A stretch of DNA of 64,000 nucleotides from Verrucomicrobiales bacterium (GCA_029213265.1 JARGNG010000002.1:218388-282387), one strand, 5' to 3'; shown: positions 9,705-18,965, numbered from the stretch's first letter. The notes: generated by a model from the letters alone, not told the origin. Program-made: numbers and translations.

Positions 9705-10485
9705 AGTGAAATTCCAAAAATTGCTCCAGGCTCCGATCGCTGCGGGGCAAGTCCTGCAATTCCGGAGCGACGGGTGCCTGATGTTGGTAGACCTCAAAGG
9801 GGTGATAGAACCACGGCGCCTGTCCTCCTGAGTAAAGAACCGTTCCGTCGGTGTCGACAACAAAGAGTCGGACCGGCCAGGCCGAATACACGCGTGCCGT
9901 TTCGTCATTCATGGTATCGACCAGCACGGGAAAAGGGAGGGCTTTGGCTTCGGCGTATCGGGCTGCGGTCTCCCGTCGATTTTCCAGTGACTCAGCATCC
10001 AAAACCGGTCGAACTTCCCTGGCATACTTCGCGGGCCGGTATCCCTGCGTTGGATGAGCTTCCCGGATGTAAATAAGAGCGAACGCATACTGCTCATTAA
10101 AGCGGTCGTACACAGCAGGAATCCACGAATCACTGCGACCGAGGACGGAGCAGCTACCGCTTCCGAAGATGAGGACGACAGGCTTCTCCCTGTGCAAATC
10201 GGAGAGAGCGATGGTGTCTTCGGAACGGGCGGAAGGGAGTGAGAAGGGAATGGCCGGTTCCCCTACTTTCGGGAAATTGTCCCGGCGTTCCTGGATCATT
10301 CGGATGGCCGTCTCAAAATCCGGAACGGGGAGACCGCAAAATGCATCCGGTTCCGGGGCCGGATGGTTCACCGTTTGCGTCTCTTCCGATCTTTGGCACG
10401 AGGAAAAAATGACAAGAAACCCTGCGACTGCGCCGGGCAGAATGCTTTTCGGACGGAACAGGTTGTGCAAGGGTAGGGTTCGCAT
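9694..10485 (-). CDS. Iodothyronine deiodinase-like (thioredoxin-fold) lipoprotein
   Basis: I chose the ATG at 10485; an in-frame TTG at 10515 is possible, but the GGAG that could serve as a ribosome site lies downstream of it. The 263-residue product has a leader ending in a lipobox-like FSSC (Cys30), then a thioredoxin fold. Three stretches match animal deiodinases: FGSGSCSVLG (where vertebrate enzymes have FGSCTU), YIREAHP (vertebrate YIEEAH) and YSGGQAPWFYHPFEV (vertebrate GGPGPWGYNPEEV). The selenocysteine position is an ordinary cysteine here (Cys112), and the upstream cysteine is a glycine. In bacteria such proteins are probably thiol peroxidases or reductases rather than hormone deiodinases. 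Confidence 0.8.
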   Translation of the reverse strand: MRTLPLHNLFRPKSILPGAVAGFLVIFSSCQRSEETQTVNHPAPEPDAFCGLPVPDFETAIRMIQERRDNFPKVGEPAIPFSLPSARSEDTIALSDLHREKPVVLIFGSGSCSVLGRSDSWIPAVYDRFNEQYAFALIYIREAHPTQGYRPAKYAREVRPVLDAESLENRRETAARYAEAKALPFPVLVDTMNDETARVYSAWPVRLFVVDTDGTVLYSGGQAPWFYHPFEVYQHQAPVAPELQDLPRSDRSLEQFLEFHSRQ

Positions 10486-10565
10486 TCGGAATTTCTGGCA
10501 ACTTCTCCTACTCAATCGTTTCGTTTCCTCTTTGCAACTAACGCTTCCTTCACTTCTCCGTTTTT

Positions 10566-11573
10566 ATGAAATCGATCAAATGGGCTATCATTGGTGTGGG
10601 CCGCTTCGGAAAGATACACGCTACCGTATTGGATCAGCTTCCCGGAAGTAGACTGGTCGCTCTCTCGAATCGCAACGAGGAGCGTCTTGAGGAGGCGGGA
10701 AAGGCATTCCCGGGAACGCGGCTGGAGACTGATTTTCGTGAGATCCTGAAGGATCCGGAGATCGACGTCGTCAGCATCACGACGCATTGGAAGGATCATT
10801 TCGAGACAGCGCGCGCGTCTCTGGAGGCGGAGAAACACGTTTTTCTTGAGAAGCCGATGGCGGCAACCTCAGACGAATGCCGGGAACTGCTGGCGATTTC
10901 CGAAAGGTCAGAGGGACATCTCATGGTCGGTCATGTTTGCCGGTTTGATCCCCGGGTGACGGTCGCGAAGGAGGCGATTGATGCGGGACGCATCGGAAAG
11001 ATCGTTTCGATGCATGCGCGGCGAAACCTGCCCAAAGCGCCGGGCAATATTCGTCTCGACAAGATTTCGCCTCTTCTGGGTGACGGGATTCACGATGCGG
11101 ACCTGATGATGTGGTTTCGGGGCGAAGCTCCCACCGAGGTCTATGCGCGAAACGTGAAAGTGGATGACTTTGACTATCCTGATCTCGGTTGGGCGATGTT
11201 GCATTTCGGTGAGGATGCCATTGGCGTGATCGAAACCGTTTGGTGCCTGCCGGAGAATGTTCCGACGGGGATCGATGCGAAGATGGAAATCATCGGAACC
11301 GGGGGAAAGATCAGCATCGATTGCGCGAATACCGGAGTTTCGATCCTGGACGATGCGGGAGAAAAGAAGCCGGACACGGTCTATTGGCCGACCCAACAGG
11401 GTTTGATCATCGGTTCCCTGCAACGGGAACTGTCCTATTTTGCCGAATGCATTCGCACCAATACCGAACCGGATGTGATTACGCCTCTTGAGGCGGCCCG
11501 TGCTCTCTCCGTGATGGAGACTGCCGAGTTGTCAGCCAAGGAGGGGAAGGTTCTCCCGTTTTCGTTTCCATGA
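10566..11573 (+). CDS. Gfo/Idh/MocA family NAD(P)-dependent oxidoreductase
   Basis: The 335-residue protein begins with a Rossmann fold (GVGRFGKIH at 10-18), then the family's EKP motif with catalytic Lys96, and a C-terminal alpha/beta domain containing GDGIHDADLMMWF with the usual Asp/His pair. The family oxidises or reduces sugar hydroxyls and cyclitols. No signal peptide is present, so it is cytoplasmic. It starts 80 bases from the divergent deiodinase-like gene and converges on the ceramidase-like gene. The sugar is not identifiable, but the context suggests 3-keto or uronic acid sugars. Confidence 0.9.
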   Translation: MKSIKWAIIGVGRFGKIHATVLDQLPGSRLVALSNRNEERLEEAGKAFPGTRLETDFREILKDPEIDVVSITTHWKDHFETARASLEAEKHVFLEKPMAATSDECRELLAISERSEGHLMVGHVCRFDPRVTVAKEAIDAGRIGKIVSMHARRNLPKAPGNIRLDKISPLLGDGIHDADLMMWFRGEAPTEVYARNVKVDDFDYPDLGWAMLHFGEDAIGVIETVWCLPENVPTGIDAKMEIIGTGGKISIDCANTGVSILDDAGEKKPDTVYWPTQQGLIIGSLQRELSYFAECIRTNTEPDVITPLEAARALSVMETAELSAKEGKVLPFSFP

Positions 11574-11607
11574 CCCTCCCGTAGAGGTAGGATCCTTATC
11601 GTCGTGT

Positions 11608-12996
11608 TTATTGTCGGAGCGTATTCCTGACCGCCTCCATCACAATCTCTTCCGTCTCCGGTTTCAAAGATCGGAGCCATCCGTAGTAGAACATCGAATT
11701 CCCGGCTTCATAGCCTCCCTTTGCGAGCATGCGTTTCGAAACAATGTAGCAGGGCGTTGAATTGGTGTAGGCGACGGGCCAGACATTTTCACCGAGCTCC
11801 CTTTTGATGCGCAATTGATAGTCGATGCAGACCTCGCCGGAGAGAAAGAGAAAGGCAGGTCCGTTCTCAAATCGCCAGGATTGCACCTGAAACGGAACCG
11901 AATCGCGCGCGGTTTCCCCTTCAAGGAGCCTGCGGGCAACCATCGATCTGGCGATGGCGCTTCGACTTTTGGGATTGGTCACAAATTCCTGCAAAGTCTC
12001 TCCCGAAGGAGGGGGCTCCAGCGGAAGTGGGACGATACGATGATTGGTGTGGGCAGGGCCCGAGAAGGAATGCCACGATCCTGCATTGCCTAACAGCGAG
12101 TCGATTTCATCCGCGATTTCGGAAGCATGTTTCGTGGCGACTTCGATGCCCCCGCAGGTGACGGGACGTTGATCGCCTCCGCAGCCGATGGTGCAAAGTG
12201 CGATGCAATCAGGATGGCGCGTCTCGATCATTTCCTGGGTAAGGCCGACCCAGTCTCCATGAATCCGATTGCGAAATCCGCTGAACTCCCGTCCCGTGAT
12301 GGCGACGTTGTGACAGGCGTAGGTGAAGTGGAGCGCGCGAAGTTTTCCCTCCGGATCGTGGACTGTGAGAATGGGTAGAGAATGATCGACCGGGCCTCCG
12401 GGATTACTCGTGATCATGACTCCCTCTTCCTCGTCGACGAGGAGTTCCCCTCCTTCTTCGAGTCTGCGATTGGCTGCGAATTCGACTGCGCCGGTTGCCC
12501 ACGATAGCTGCGAGGGCAGCCTTCTCTTGATGGCCTCCACGGCTGCTTTCTCCAGATTTTGGACGAGAGCCTCTGTGTAGCGAGTGATTTCTTCCGTGTG
12601 CTCTTTCGGCATCGTACCGCCGAAGATTCCGGGTAGCAGGCCGGACAAATGAGGAGCCCAATGAGTGTGGCTCGCCGAGATTGCGATGTGGGCACGCGGA
12701 ATTCCGAGGGAAGTTTCTAGTTGGCTCGCGACCCGTGTTGCGACGGCTTCGGGAACCCCGATGCCGTCGAACCCGATCAAAACCACGGGCGGGTCCTCCC
12801 CGATGGCAATGGCACGGGCATGGAGCCTCTGGGAAATTCCTGCAGAGTTTTCCGGCGCCAGTTCATTGACCAAATGGACCGGGCCATCAGGTGTGATGTC
12901 GACTTTCGCCACCCCCACGGGAGTCAGTTCAGCACCATCGGCGATTGTTGCGGTGAACAGGAAAAAGCAGGCACAGAAGAGGAGTCGGAGCATCAT
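11608..12996 (-). CDS. Neutral/alkaline ceramidase-like secreted hydrolase
   Basis: The 462-residue exported protein (signal MMLRLLFCACFFLFTATIADG) resembles the N-terminal domain of neutral ceramidases: AKVDITP near the start, RLHARAI, and the metal-binding SASHTHWAPH, with a further TYACHNVAI. Known ceramidases are longer (about 650-750 residues), so this is a shortened PVC relative and the lipid substrate is not assured; amide bonds of other molecules are possible. Its start overlaps the stop of the heme-c dehydrogenase gene by 4 bases (12993-12996), which indicates translational coupling. It is the last gene of the five-gene minus-strand operon. Confidence 0.8.
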   Translation of the reverse strand: MMLRLLFCACFFLFTATIADGAELTPVGVAKVDITPDGPVHLVNELAPENSAGISQRLHARAIAIGEDPPVVLIGFDGIGVPEAVATRVASQLETSLGIPRAHIAISASHTHWAPHLSGLLPGIFGGTMPKEHTEEITRYTEALVQNLEKAAVEAIKRRLPSQLSWATGAVEFAANRRLEEGGELLVDEEEGVMITSNPGGPVDHSLPILTVHDPEGKLRALHFTYACHNVAITGREFSGFRNRIHGDWVGLTQEMIETRHPDCIALCTIGCGGDQRPVTCGGIEVATKHASEIADEIDSLLGNAGSWHSFSGPAHTNHRIVPLPLEPPPSGETLQEFVTNPKSRSAIARSMVARRLLEGETARDSVPFQVQSWRFENGPAFLFLSGEVCIDYQLRIKRELGENVWPVAYTNSTPCYIVSKRMLAKGGYEAGNSMFYYGWLRSLKPETEEIVMEAVRNTLRQ

Positions 12997-15971
12997 GGCT
13001 TTCGGGTCAGAAAAGAAAGCAGGTCGGCCATCTGCTGCGTGGAGAGAACCGCTTCGAGTCCTTCCGGCATGAGCGAGTGACCGCTGTTTGTGATTTCCTT
13101 GATATCGCGTCGATACACCGCCTTCCGTGATCCGTCCGGTCGGCGAAGGAGAACGGCAGCGTCGGTTTCGTTAAGAATCGATCCACCAAGGACGGTGCCG
13201 TCATTTTTTTCGACGAGGTATTCGACAAAGGCCGGGGAAACCTCCCGGCTGGGATCGAGAATGTTGGTGAGTAACTGTCCCCGATCCCAGTCGCGTACGG
13301 TGGACAGGTTGGGGCCCAGATCGGAAAGTCCCTCTTCTCCCAGTTGGTGACAGGCCATGCAAAATTGCTGAAAGACGAGCTGACCGGCCTTCGGATTCGG
13401 AGTGAGATCAGAAAGGGCTGCGGTGTAGGTTTCGATGACCTGATTTCGATCGGTGCTTCCTGAGAAGATTGCTTTTGCCCGCGTCGCAATCGCCTTATCG
13501 GAGTGTTCCGTCAAAAAACTGCGTCGGGTTTGTGAGACAACGTGAGGAGAAATAATTTTGCTTTCCAAAGCCGAGAGGAAGGGCGGAAAAAAGGAGGGTC
13601 GGGTCAACAGGATCTCAAGGGCTTGTTGTTGCAGGGCGGGGGAAAGCTTCGGCCACCGGTTGATCAACAGTTCGGGAACTTCGGGGAGGTCATAGCCACT
13701 CAGTCCGGAGAGGATATTACGTTGAAGTTCCAGAGGCGTGTCTGTCTGGAGAAGGGATTGATAGATCTCTTTCGACTGGGACAGGGGAACGTTTCGAAAC
13801 ACGGTCAGGGCAATCGCCCGATCTTCGGTGGGAACAGCCGGGTTCTGCGCAAGCGAGGTCGCTTTCTGGAGAAGGTCCGCTTCGAATGCATGTAACGCCG
13901 GAACTTTTCGAATCAGGGGGAATAGTGCCAGCTTTTGCCGTTTCATTCCCTCCGCCAATCCGGCGGCGGCAGCGACCAGAAGGGTGTCGGATTTCACCTG
14001 GAGAACGGATTGAGAAAGGAGATTCGAGAGAACCTGCTCTGGTTCGCCGGCTCCGAGAACTACGCCTAACTGATGCACTAATTCCGTATCCGCATCATGC
14101 GTTTTGCAAAGTTGTTCAAAAAGAGGGGGGGCGTAATTTACAGAGCCCACCAGCATCGCTTTGCGGAGCCATGGCGAGGGTGCTGTCAGAAGTTGGAAGT
14201 TTTCCTGAGCAAAGATCCAACTCACCTCATCGAAGTTTCGGGCGGCAAGTAAGTTCCAGAAGAGGCCCGTTTCCGTTGCCGGTGCACGTGCAGGTTTCCA
14301 GTGCGGACTATCCGGGGCCTCGTGAGCATATTCGGCGGCGAGCTTGTGAGCGGCCTCCTGCTCTTTGCCGGATACATCGGCGTAGTGCCATGTCATGAAG
14401 GTGGATTCAGGAGACTCACCGAGTGCGGTCAGCACATGCATCGCGTGAATGGAACCGAGGATGGAATCTGCGTTCTCTTTCAAGGCGCCGAGCTTTTGGA
14501 TTGTGTCGTCGGACAAGTCAGCTCTTCGTTCCACCAGCAGTCTCTGGGCCGTTTCCCGATGCCAGGCGTTGGGGTGAGAAAGCAGAGTGACAAGCTCTTC
14601 GTTCCCCATCGCCCCGAGTTGCGGAGTCGACCGGCGTTGGTAGTCGCCGGGAGGAAGGATGCGGTAGATGCGTCCTTTGTCCCGGCCCCGTTCCAGATCA
14701 ATTCGATCGTGAATGTCATCGGGGATGGACCAGGGATGTTCGATCGCCTCGCGATACATGTCGAGGACAGTCAGGCATCCGTCTGGACTGTTTTCCAGAT
14801 TCACAAGGCGCGACCAGACGTCCCTGGAAGCAAGAAAGTCCGCCTTTTCGTCCGGGCGACTTGCCTGAAAGGTGACGCCGTCGGGAGTGAGCTCGAGTCG
14901 GTAGACAACTCCGGAGGAAGCATCTCCTACAAAAAGGTTTCCCCCGAAATTCTCCGGATACGCATCACCACGATAGCAGGTGATACCGGCAGAGCTCGTT
15001 ACTGCTCCGGCTCCCACGAGTTCGGTGCTTGGATGGCGATCCGGTTCCTCCGCACTCCAGCGTTCGGCACGCTCCACCCTCCATTGTTCTGGAGGGGCAA
15101 TGCGATGGACGGGAATGAATTCGCCGAAGTCACAGATGTCTTCCCTCGGATCGAACGGAGGGAGGTAAGGATTGCGATCCAGAAATCGCTTTGGCATGAC
15201 GATGTGGAGGGCGGGGTTCCGAATGTTGCAGACGAAGCGATTTCCAAAATTGTCGAAGGTGTTTCCAAATCGCCCATAGCCGGACTCCAGCATCAGCGCC
15301 TCTGTCACCGGGTCGAAGCGGAAGTCGTGGCGCGAAGCCTTGAGGGGAGGAAAGTCAGGATCATCAACCTTGGTAATCGTCCCGCCGTTGGTGGAGCCGG
15401 AAATGTAAATATGATTGTCGAGACCCCAGATCGGGTTGTTCATCACGGCCTGGACGTTGTATTTTCGAAATCCCGTGTACACCTTGCGCCGTTCGTCAGC
15501 GACGCCGTCCCCGTCGTGGTCTTTGAAATACCAGAGGTCGGGAGTCGCGGTGACATAGATTCCGCCGTCCCAGCAGACGACGCCGGTGGGCCAGCTGAGA
15601 TTGTCGGCAAATACAGTGGATTGATCGAAGATTCCGTCGTCATCGGTATCGACCAGCAAACGCACCTTTCCGATCGATTCATCGGTTGGATTCTCCTGAC
15701 CCGGTTTGTGTTTGGCCTTGTCGGTGTAGGGGTAGTCGCCCATTTCCGCGACGTAGGCTCGACCGTTCTCATCGTAGCAAATGTCGACCGGATCGGTAAC
15801 AAGCGGCTCGGCGGCGATGAGCTCGAGGGAGAATCCGTGAAGTAGTTGGAAGGTTTCGACTGCCTGATCCGGCTGAGTGGATGGTGTTTCCGGGTAAGGT
15901 GCCGGAGAATCCTGTGAGAGCGTCGACGTCGCCACGAGGATAGGTAGAAGAATGAAGATGCCTGCTTTCAT
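12993..15971 (-). CDS. PVC-type dehydrogenase with HEAT repeats and heme-c domain
   Basis: The 992-residue exported protein has a signal peptide (MKAGIFILLPILVATSTLS). A beta-propeller dehydrogenase domain follows (about 40-440), with DTDDDG and DHDGDG metal loops, and then a long HEAT-like region. The C-terminal cytochrome-c domain holds CMACH and the usual 'ILDPSREVSPAF' and 'LMPEGL' stretches. It is homologous in plan to the protein at 1775-4378 but longer in the HEAT part. It probably oxidises a carbohydrate or related alcohol in the periplasm and reduces its own heme. It sits 12 bases behind one amidohydrolase gene and overlaps the ceramidase-like gene by 4 bases. Confidence 0.9.
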   Translation of the reverse strand: MKAGIFILLPILVATSTLSQDSPAPYPETPSTQPDQAVETFQLLHGFSLELIAAEPLVTDPVDICYDENGRAYVAEMGDYPYTDKAKHKPGQENPTDESIGKVRLLVDTDDDGIFDQSTVFADNLSWPTGVVCWDGGIYVTATPDLWYFKDHDGDGVADERRKVYTGFRKYNVQAVMNNPIWGLDNHIYISGSTNGGTITKVDDPDFPPLKASRHDFRFDPVTEALMLESGYGRFGNTFDNFGNRFVCNIRNPALHIVMPKRFLDRNPYLPPFDPREDICDFGEFIPVHRIAPPEQWRVERAERWSAEEPDRHPSTELVGAGAVTSSAGITCYRGDAYPENFGGNLFVGDASSGVVYRLELTPDGVTFQASRPDEKADFLASRDVWSRLVNLENSPDGCLTVLDMYREAIEHPWSIPDDIHDRIDLERGRDKGRIYRILPPGDYQRRSTPQLGAMGNEELVTLLSHPNAWHRETAQRLLVERRADLSDDTIQKLGALKENADSILGSIHAMHVLTALGESPESTFMTWHYADVSGKEQEAAHKLAAEYAHEAPDSPHWKPARAPATETGLFWNLLAARNFDEVSWIFAQENFQLLTAPSPWLRKAMLVGSVNYAPPLFEQLCKTHDADTELVHQLGVVLGAGEPEQVLSNLLSQSVLQVKSDTLLVAAAAGLAEGMKRQKLALFPLIRKVPALHAFEADLLQKATSLAQNPAVPTEDRAIALTVFRNVPLSQSKEIYQSLLQTDTPLELQRNILSGLSGYDLPEVPELLINRWPKLSPALQQQALEILLTRPSFFPPFLSALESKIISPHVVSQTRRSFLTEHSDKAIATRAKAIFSGSTDRNQVIETYTAALSDLTPNPKAGQLVFQQFCMACHQLGEEGLSDLGPNLSTVRDWDRGQLLTNILDPSREVSPAFVEYLVEKNDGTVLGGSILNETDAAVLLRRPDGSRKAVYRRDIKEITNSGHSLMPEGLEAVLSTQQMADLLSFLTRKP

Positions 15972-15983
15972 CGGTAGAAATGA

Positions 15984-16805
15984 TTACCCGACCCCGGTTT
16001 TCAAAACGGTGAGTTCTGTGTCAGTCAGGATGGATTCCTGCAGTTTCAGAAGGGCCGCCTCTGGAGAGAAGAAGGGAGCATACGAGCCGAACTGAAGTCG
16101 TGCGTTGGGTGCCCGATCAAGCTGATTGCGAACCCCTTCGATGCCTTCGAGCATTGCGATTTCAAAGGAGACTCCCAGCTTTCCGAGGCGCTCGAGTGTC
16201 ATGGAGTCGCGAAGAGACCCGAGGGCGTTGAGCAATTGCACTCGAACTCCCGGTGCGGCGCGAAGGGATTCAGGTAAAGGCCTGGTATCGACATCGGGAA
16301 CGGAAACCTTCGGGTGCTGAGTCCGGACGTCCTCCATACGAATGGCGATCTGCACCGGAAGATCGTTTTTTTCCGCGGATTGGAGCAAGGCGATGAAGCG
16401 GGGATCATCGAGACTGTATCCGTGGTAGTTCGGGTGGAGCCGAATGCCCCGCATACCGAACTCATCCTTGATCCTGCGCAACGAGCGCTCCCAGTTGGGG
16501 AGTGTCGGATTGATGGCTCCATAAGGAAGGAAGATTGTATCCTGACATTGCTCCGAGAGGGTGGCGTTGGCGGCGTCGAGATCCCGATGGAAGAGCGCTT
16601 CGAAGGAGCCGGTCCGGGCTTCGGTAATCCCCAGGCTTTTCAGCTTTGGTTCCAGTTCGCGGGCTCCGGAATGGGGGAGTTTTCGGAAGGGCCATTCTCC
16701 GAGATATACGTTGGAGTCGACGAAGCCGGCTCCTGACTCCTGAGCCGTGGAAAAGGGGAGCGCTGCGGTGGCGGCGGCTCCGGTGAGAAGGGCCCGTCGT
16801 TTCAT
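15984..16805 (-). CDS. Amidohydrolase-family TIM-barrel protein with Tat-like leader
   Basis: The 273-residue protein opens with MKRRALLTGAAATAALPFSTAQ, a twin-arginine-like export signal. The body resembles the amidohydrolase_2 fold: VDSNVYLGEWPFRKL at the front, GIRLHPNYHGYSLDDP in the middle. The first metal motif (normally HxH) reads DSNVYLG, so metal ligands may be partly missing and activity is uncertain. Its start overlaps the stop of the upstream amidohydrolase gene by 4 bases, suggesting that the two proteins function together. Confidence 0.78.
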   Translation of the reverse strand: MKRRALLTGAAATAALPFSTAQESGAGFVDSNVYLGEWPFRKLPHSGARELEPKLKSLGITEARTGSFEALFHRDLDAANATLSEQCQDTIFLPYGAINPTLPNWERSLRRIKDEFGMRGIRLHPNYHGYSLDDPRFIALLQSAEKNDLPVQIAIRMEDVRTQHPKVSVPDVDTRPLPESLRAAPGVRVQLLNALGSLRDSMTLERLGKLGVSFEIAMLEGIEGVRNQLDRAPNARLQFGSYAPFFSPEAALLKLQESILTDTELTVLKTGVG

Positions 16806-17587
16806 ATGGGAAATCCTTTCTGCCTAAAAATGGGTCCGAGGATTCCCTGCAGATTTCCGGACAGGATCATTTCCCGTTCCGGTTCCGTGATGTCGGCCCC
16901 TTTTACTTTTCCCAACTGCGAAGCAAAGCTTCGTCCCGGTGCATCGCTGCCCCAGAGGAGTCGTTCCGCCCCGAGTTCCCGAACACCCATTTCGACGACT
17001 CCGGCAGTGGGATCAAATCCGGCCAGTCCAATCGATACGTTCCGATGGGGGCGAACGACGGGAATGGCTTGTTCCCAGTTTCCTCCGGTATGTCCGCAAA
17101 CGATGGTTGCCTCGGGATGGCGATTCGCGAGAATGGCAACGTCCTCCGGGGTTGATTCACCCGGATAGTTTCCATTGGTCTTGAGCCAGGTATGTTGAAA
17201 GATCGGAGCTTTCAATTCAGTCGCCATTTCCGCGATCGGATCCAGTTCCGGCTCCGAGCATCGATGGGCGACCCAGAGTTTGACCCCGCACATGGGACCG
17301 TCTCGAACGCAGCGCTTCAGCTCATCGAGAGAAGCAGCGACGTGTTTGGGGTTCAGGTAGACAAACCCGGTGAGAGAGTCGGGATGGGCGGAAACGGCTT
17401 CGAGAATGTCATCGTTTTGCTTTCGGAGACTCTCAGGAGAGGGGTCGCGTTCCCAGTTCAGCCCCATGAAAATACAGAAGCGCTCGATGCCGAGTTGCGA
17501 ACCGACTTCGATCAGGTGCGCGGCTTTTTGAGGAATGGTCTCCCCGCGAAGCGCGGTGGTCAGGTGCGTGTGAAGGTCCCAAATCAT
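16802..17587 (-). CDS. Amidohydrolase_2 family hydrolase
   Basis: I chose the ATG at 17587 because the family's first metal motif (DLHTHL) begins three residues later; a GTG at 17659 would add 24 residues without recognisable content. The 261-residue product has HxH at its N-terminus, IFQHTW and VCGHTGGN in the middle, and LLWGSDAPG near the end. Together these are the metal-binding and catalytic Asp positions of amidohydrolase_2 (decarboxylase or lactonase-like) enzymes. It has no signal and is cytoplasmic. It is coupled by a 4-base overlap to the exported amidohydrolase. A 10-bp inverted repeat covers its start codon (listed separately). Confidence 0.83.
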   Translation of the reverse strand: MIWDLHTHLTTALRGETIPQKAAHLIEVGSQLGIERFCIFMGLNWERDPSPESLRKQNDDILEAVSAHPDSLTGFVYLNPKHVAASLDELKRCVRDGPMCGVKLWVAHRCSEPELDPIAEMATELKAPIFQHTWLKTNGNYPGESTPEDVAILANRHPEATIVCGHTGGNWEQAIPVVRPHRNVSIGLAGFDPTAGVVEMGVRELGAERLLWGSDAPGRSFASQLGKVKGADITEPEREMILSGNLQGILGPIFRQKGFPI

Positions 17588-17610
17588 CCTCGAATCAGAA
17601 TCGAGGATGA
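17584..17610 (-). promoter_or_regulatory. 10-bp inverted repeat covering the amidohydrolase start codon
   Basis: TCATCCTCGA at 17584-17593 is the exact reverse complement of TCGAGGATGA at 17601-17610, with a 7-base loop. In the minus-strand mRNA the 3' arm contains GAGG and the ATG of the gene that starts at 17587, so the hairpin would hide the start site. No run of U follows, so it does not look like an intrinsic terminator for the upstream DUF1080 gene. A regulatory role is inferred. Confidence 0.4.
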
Positions 17611-17672
17611 AGGAAGTTTCTAAAATCGGCGATGGGAAACCGTTGCCGGATCGCGCCACAAGGGCGGCACGA

Positions 17673-18965
17673 TCAGAGTTTCTTTACGGCGATGTTGCGG
17701 AACTGCACCGGGTCATTGTGTCCCGCAAATCCGAAATGGCCTTCGCTTAGACCAAGTCCGGGATGCTTTTTGCCATCCATGAAAGTGGCGGGATCGACCT
17801 TGGACAGATCCGCATCAAGAATGACGGTTCCGTTGAGCTCCACTTTCACCGTGGAACCTTTCACGGTTACTTCCTGGTAGTTCCAGTTTCCGACTGGGCG
17901 GAGGTAGCCGACGTGTGCAGCAGCCATGCCATAAGCACCACCGTGATATTGCCGGGCATCGAGTTTGGTATATTTCGAACCCGTGTTATCGAGAACCTGA
18001 AGTTCGCACATGGCATCGTAGGCGGGATTGCCTTTTCCGGGGTAACGAATCGCGAGCCCGTTGTTGCCGTTTTCAGGAACCTTGAACTCGAGCCGGACTA
18101 CAAAGTCGGAAAGGACGTCTTCGTGATAGAGTGTTCCCCCCTTGCCCGCTTTGCAGACAATCGCGCCGTCGACCACTTCATAGTTCTCCAAAGGTCCGGC
18201 CCATCCGGCGAGATCTTTCCCATTAAAGATCGAGGTGAAGCCTTCGTCGCTTCCGCGAAGAAGTTGATTGGCTTCTCCGCCGGGAATCTCGCGGACTGCG
18301 ATATTTTTCCAGCAAATTTCACCGCCATGGGTTTGCAGGTGAATGGGGCCACTGGCGGGGAGGGGCGCCTTGCGGTCCCAGTAGTTGTCCATGATGGCAC
18401 CGTTGACGACCTGTTGGCCGTTCAGCCAGACCCAGGTGCGTGCTCCGAGCTGACGGATATGAAACTGGTTCCACTCACCGAAGGCTTTGTCGGCAAGAAC
18501 GAGCGGGTCTTTCCCGGGGTTGTCCTTGTTATTGTTCCAGAGTCCACCCGAGCCTTTGTCAGCGCCATGCTTGAAGGCGTCTTTGTTGGTGTGATCCCAG
18601 ATCTGCACCTGGGGTGTCCCGCGGAGGTAAATTCCGGAATCCGCTTTCGGCACGGTTTTGTAGTCAACCGTAAATTCGATGTCGCCGTATTCCCGGTCCG
18701 TCGTTGCATAGGGACCGTGTCCATCGTTGACGAGGGCCCCTTCATCAACAGACCAATGCTCCAGAAATTCAGCCTGCTGTGTTTCCAGCGATTTTTCCGG
18801 CCCTTCCTTGGCGCGGCTTGTGGTGTGGGGGTTGTTGCCGTGCCAGCCATCCAGGTTTTTGCCGTTGAAAATTTTGGTTAGCTTTTTCGTGTCGAAGGGT
18901 TCATCCGCAGACAGCGTGGAAAGCGCAATCAGGGGCAGGATCAAAAAGAAAGGTCTCATCTTCAT
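17673..18965 (-). CDS. Tandem DUF1080 (3-keto-disaccharide hydrolase-type) protein
   Basis: The 430-residue exported protein (signal MKMRPFFLILPLIALSTLSADE) contains two DUF1080 domains. The first (about 30-240) begins KIFNGKNLDGWHG and has DSGIYLRGTPQVQIWD. The second (about 245-430) begins SIFNGKDLAGWAG and has NNGLAIRYPG and CELQVLD. These jelly-roll domains are related to family 16-like lectins, and some hydrolyse 3-keto-glycosides. The gene is the first of the minus-strand operon that runs down to the ceramidase-like gene, and it is divergent from the sialidase/esterase gene across 110 bases, so that spacer probably holds both promoters. Confidence 0.88.
   Translation of the reverse strand: MKMRPFFLILPLIALSTLSADEPFDTKKLTKIFNGKNLDGWHGNNPHTTSRAKEGPEKSLETQQAEFLEHWSVDEGALVNDGHGPYATTDREYGDIEFTVDYKTVPKADSGIYLRGTPQVQIWDHTNKDAFKHGADKGSGGLWNNNKDNPGKDPLVLADKAFGEWNQFHIRQLGARTWVWLNGQQVVNGAIMDNYWDRKAPLPASGPIHLQTHGGEICWKNIAVREIPGGEANQLLRGSDEGFTSIFNGKDLAGWAGPLENYEVVDGAIVCKAGKGGTLYHEDVLSDFVVRLEFKVPENGNNGLAIRYPGKGNPAYDAMCELQVLDNTGSKYTKLDARQYHGGAYGMAAAHVGYLRPVGNWNYQEVTVKGSTVKVELNGTVILDADLSKVDPATFMDGKKHPGLGLSEGHFGFAGHNDPVQFRNIAVKKL

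Noticed and set aside
14301..15845. Long open frame on the plus strand (514 codons)
   Set aside because: It lies antisense to the second heme-c dehydrogenase and shows no recognisable motif.
17763..18881. Open frame on the plus strand (372 codons)
   Set aside because: It is antisense to the tandem DUF1080 gene, which has clear family motifs and a signal peptide.
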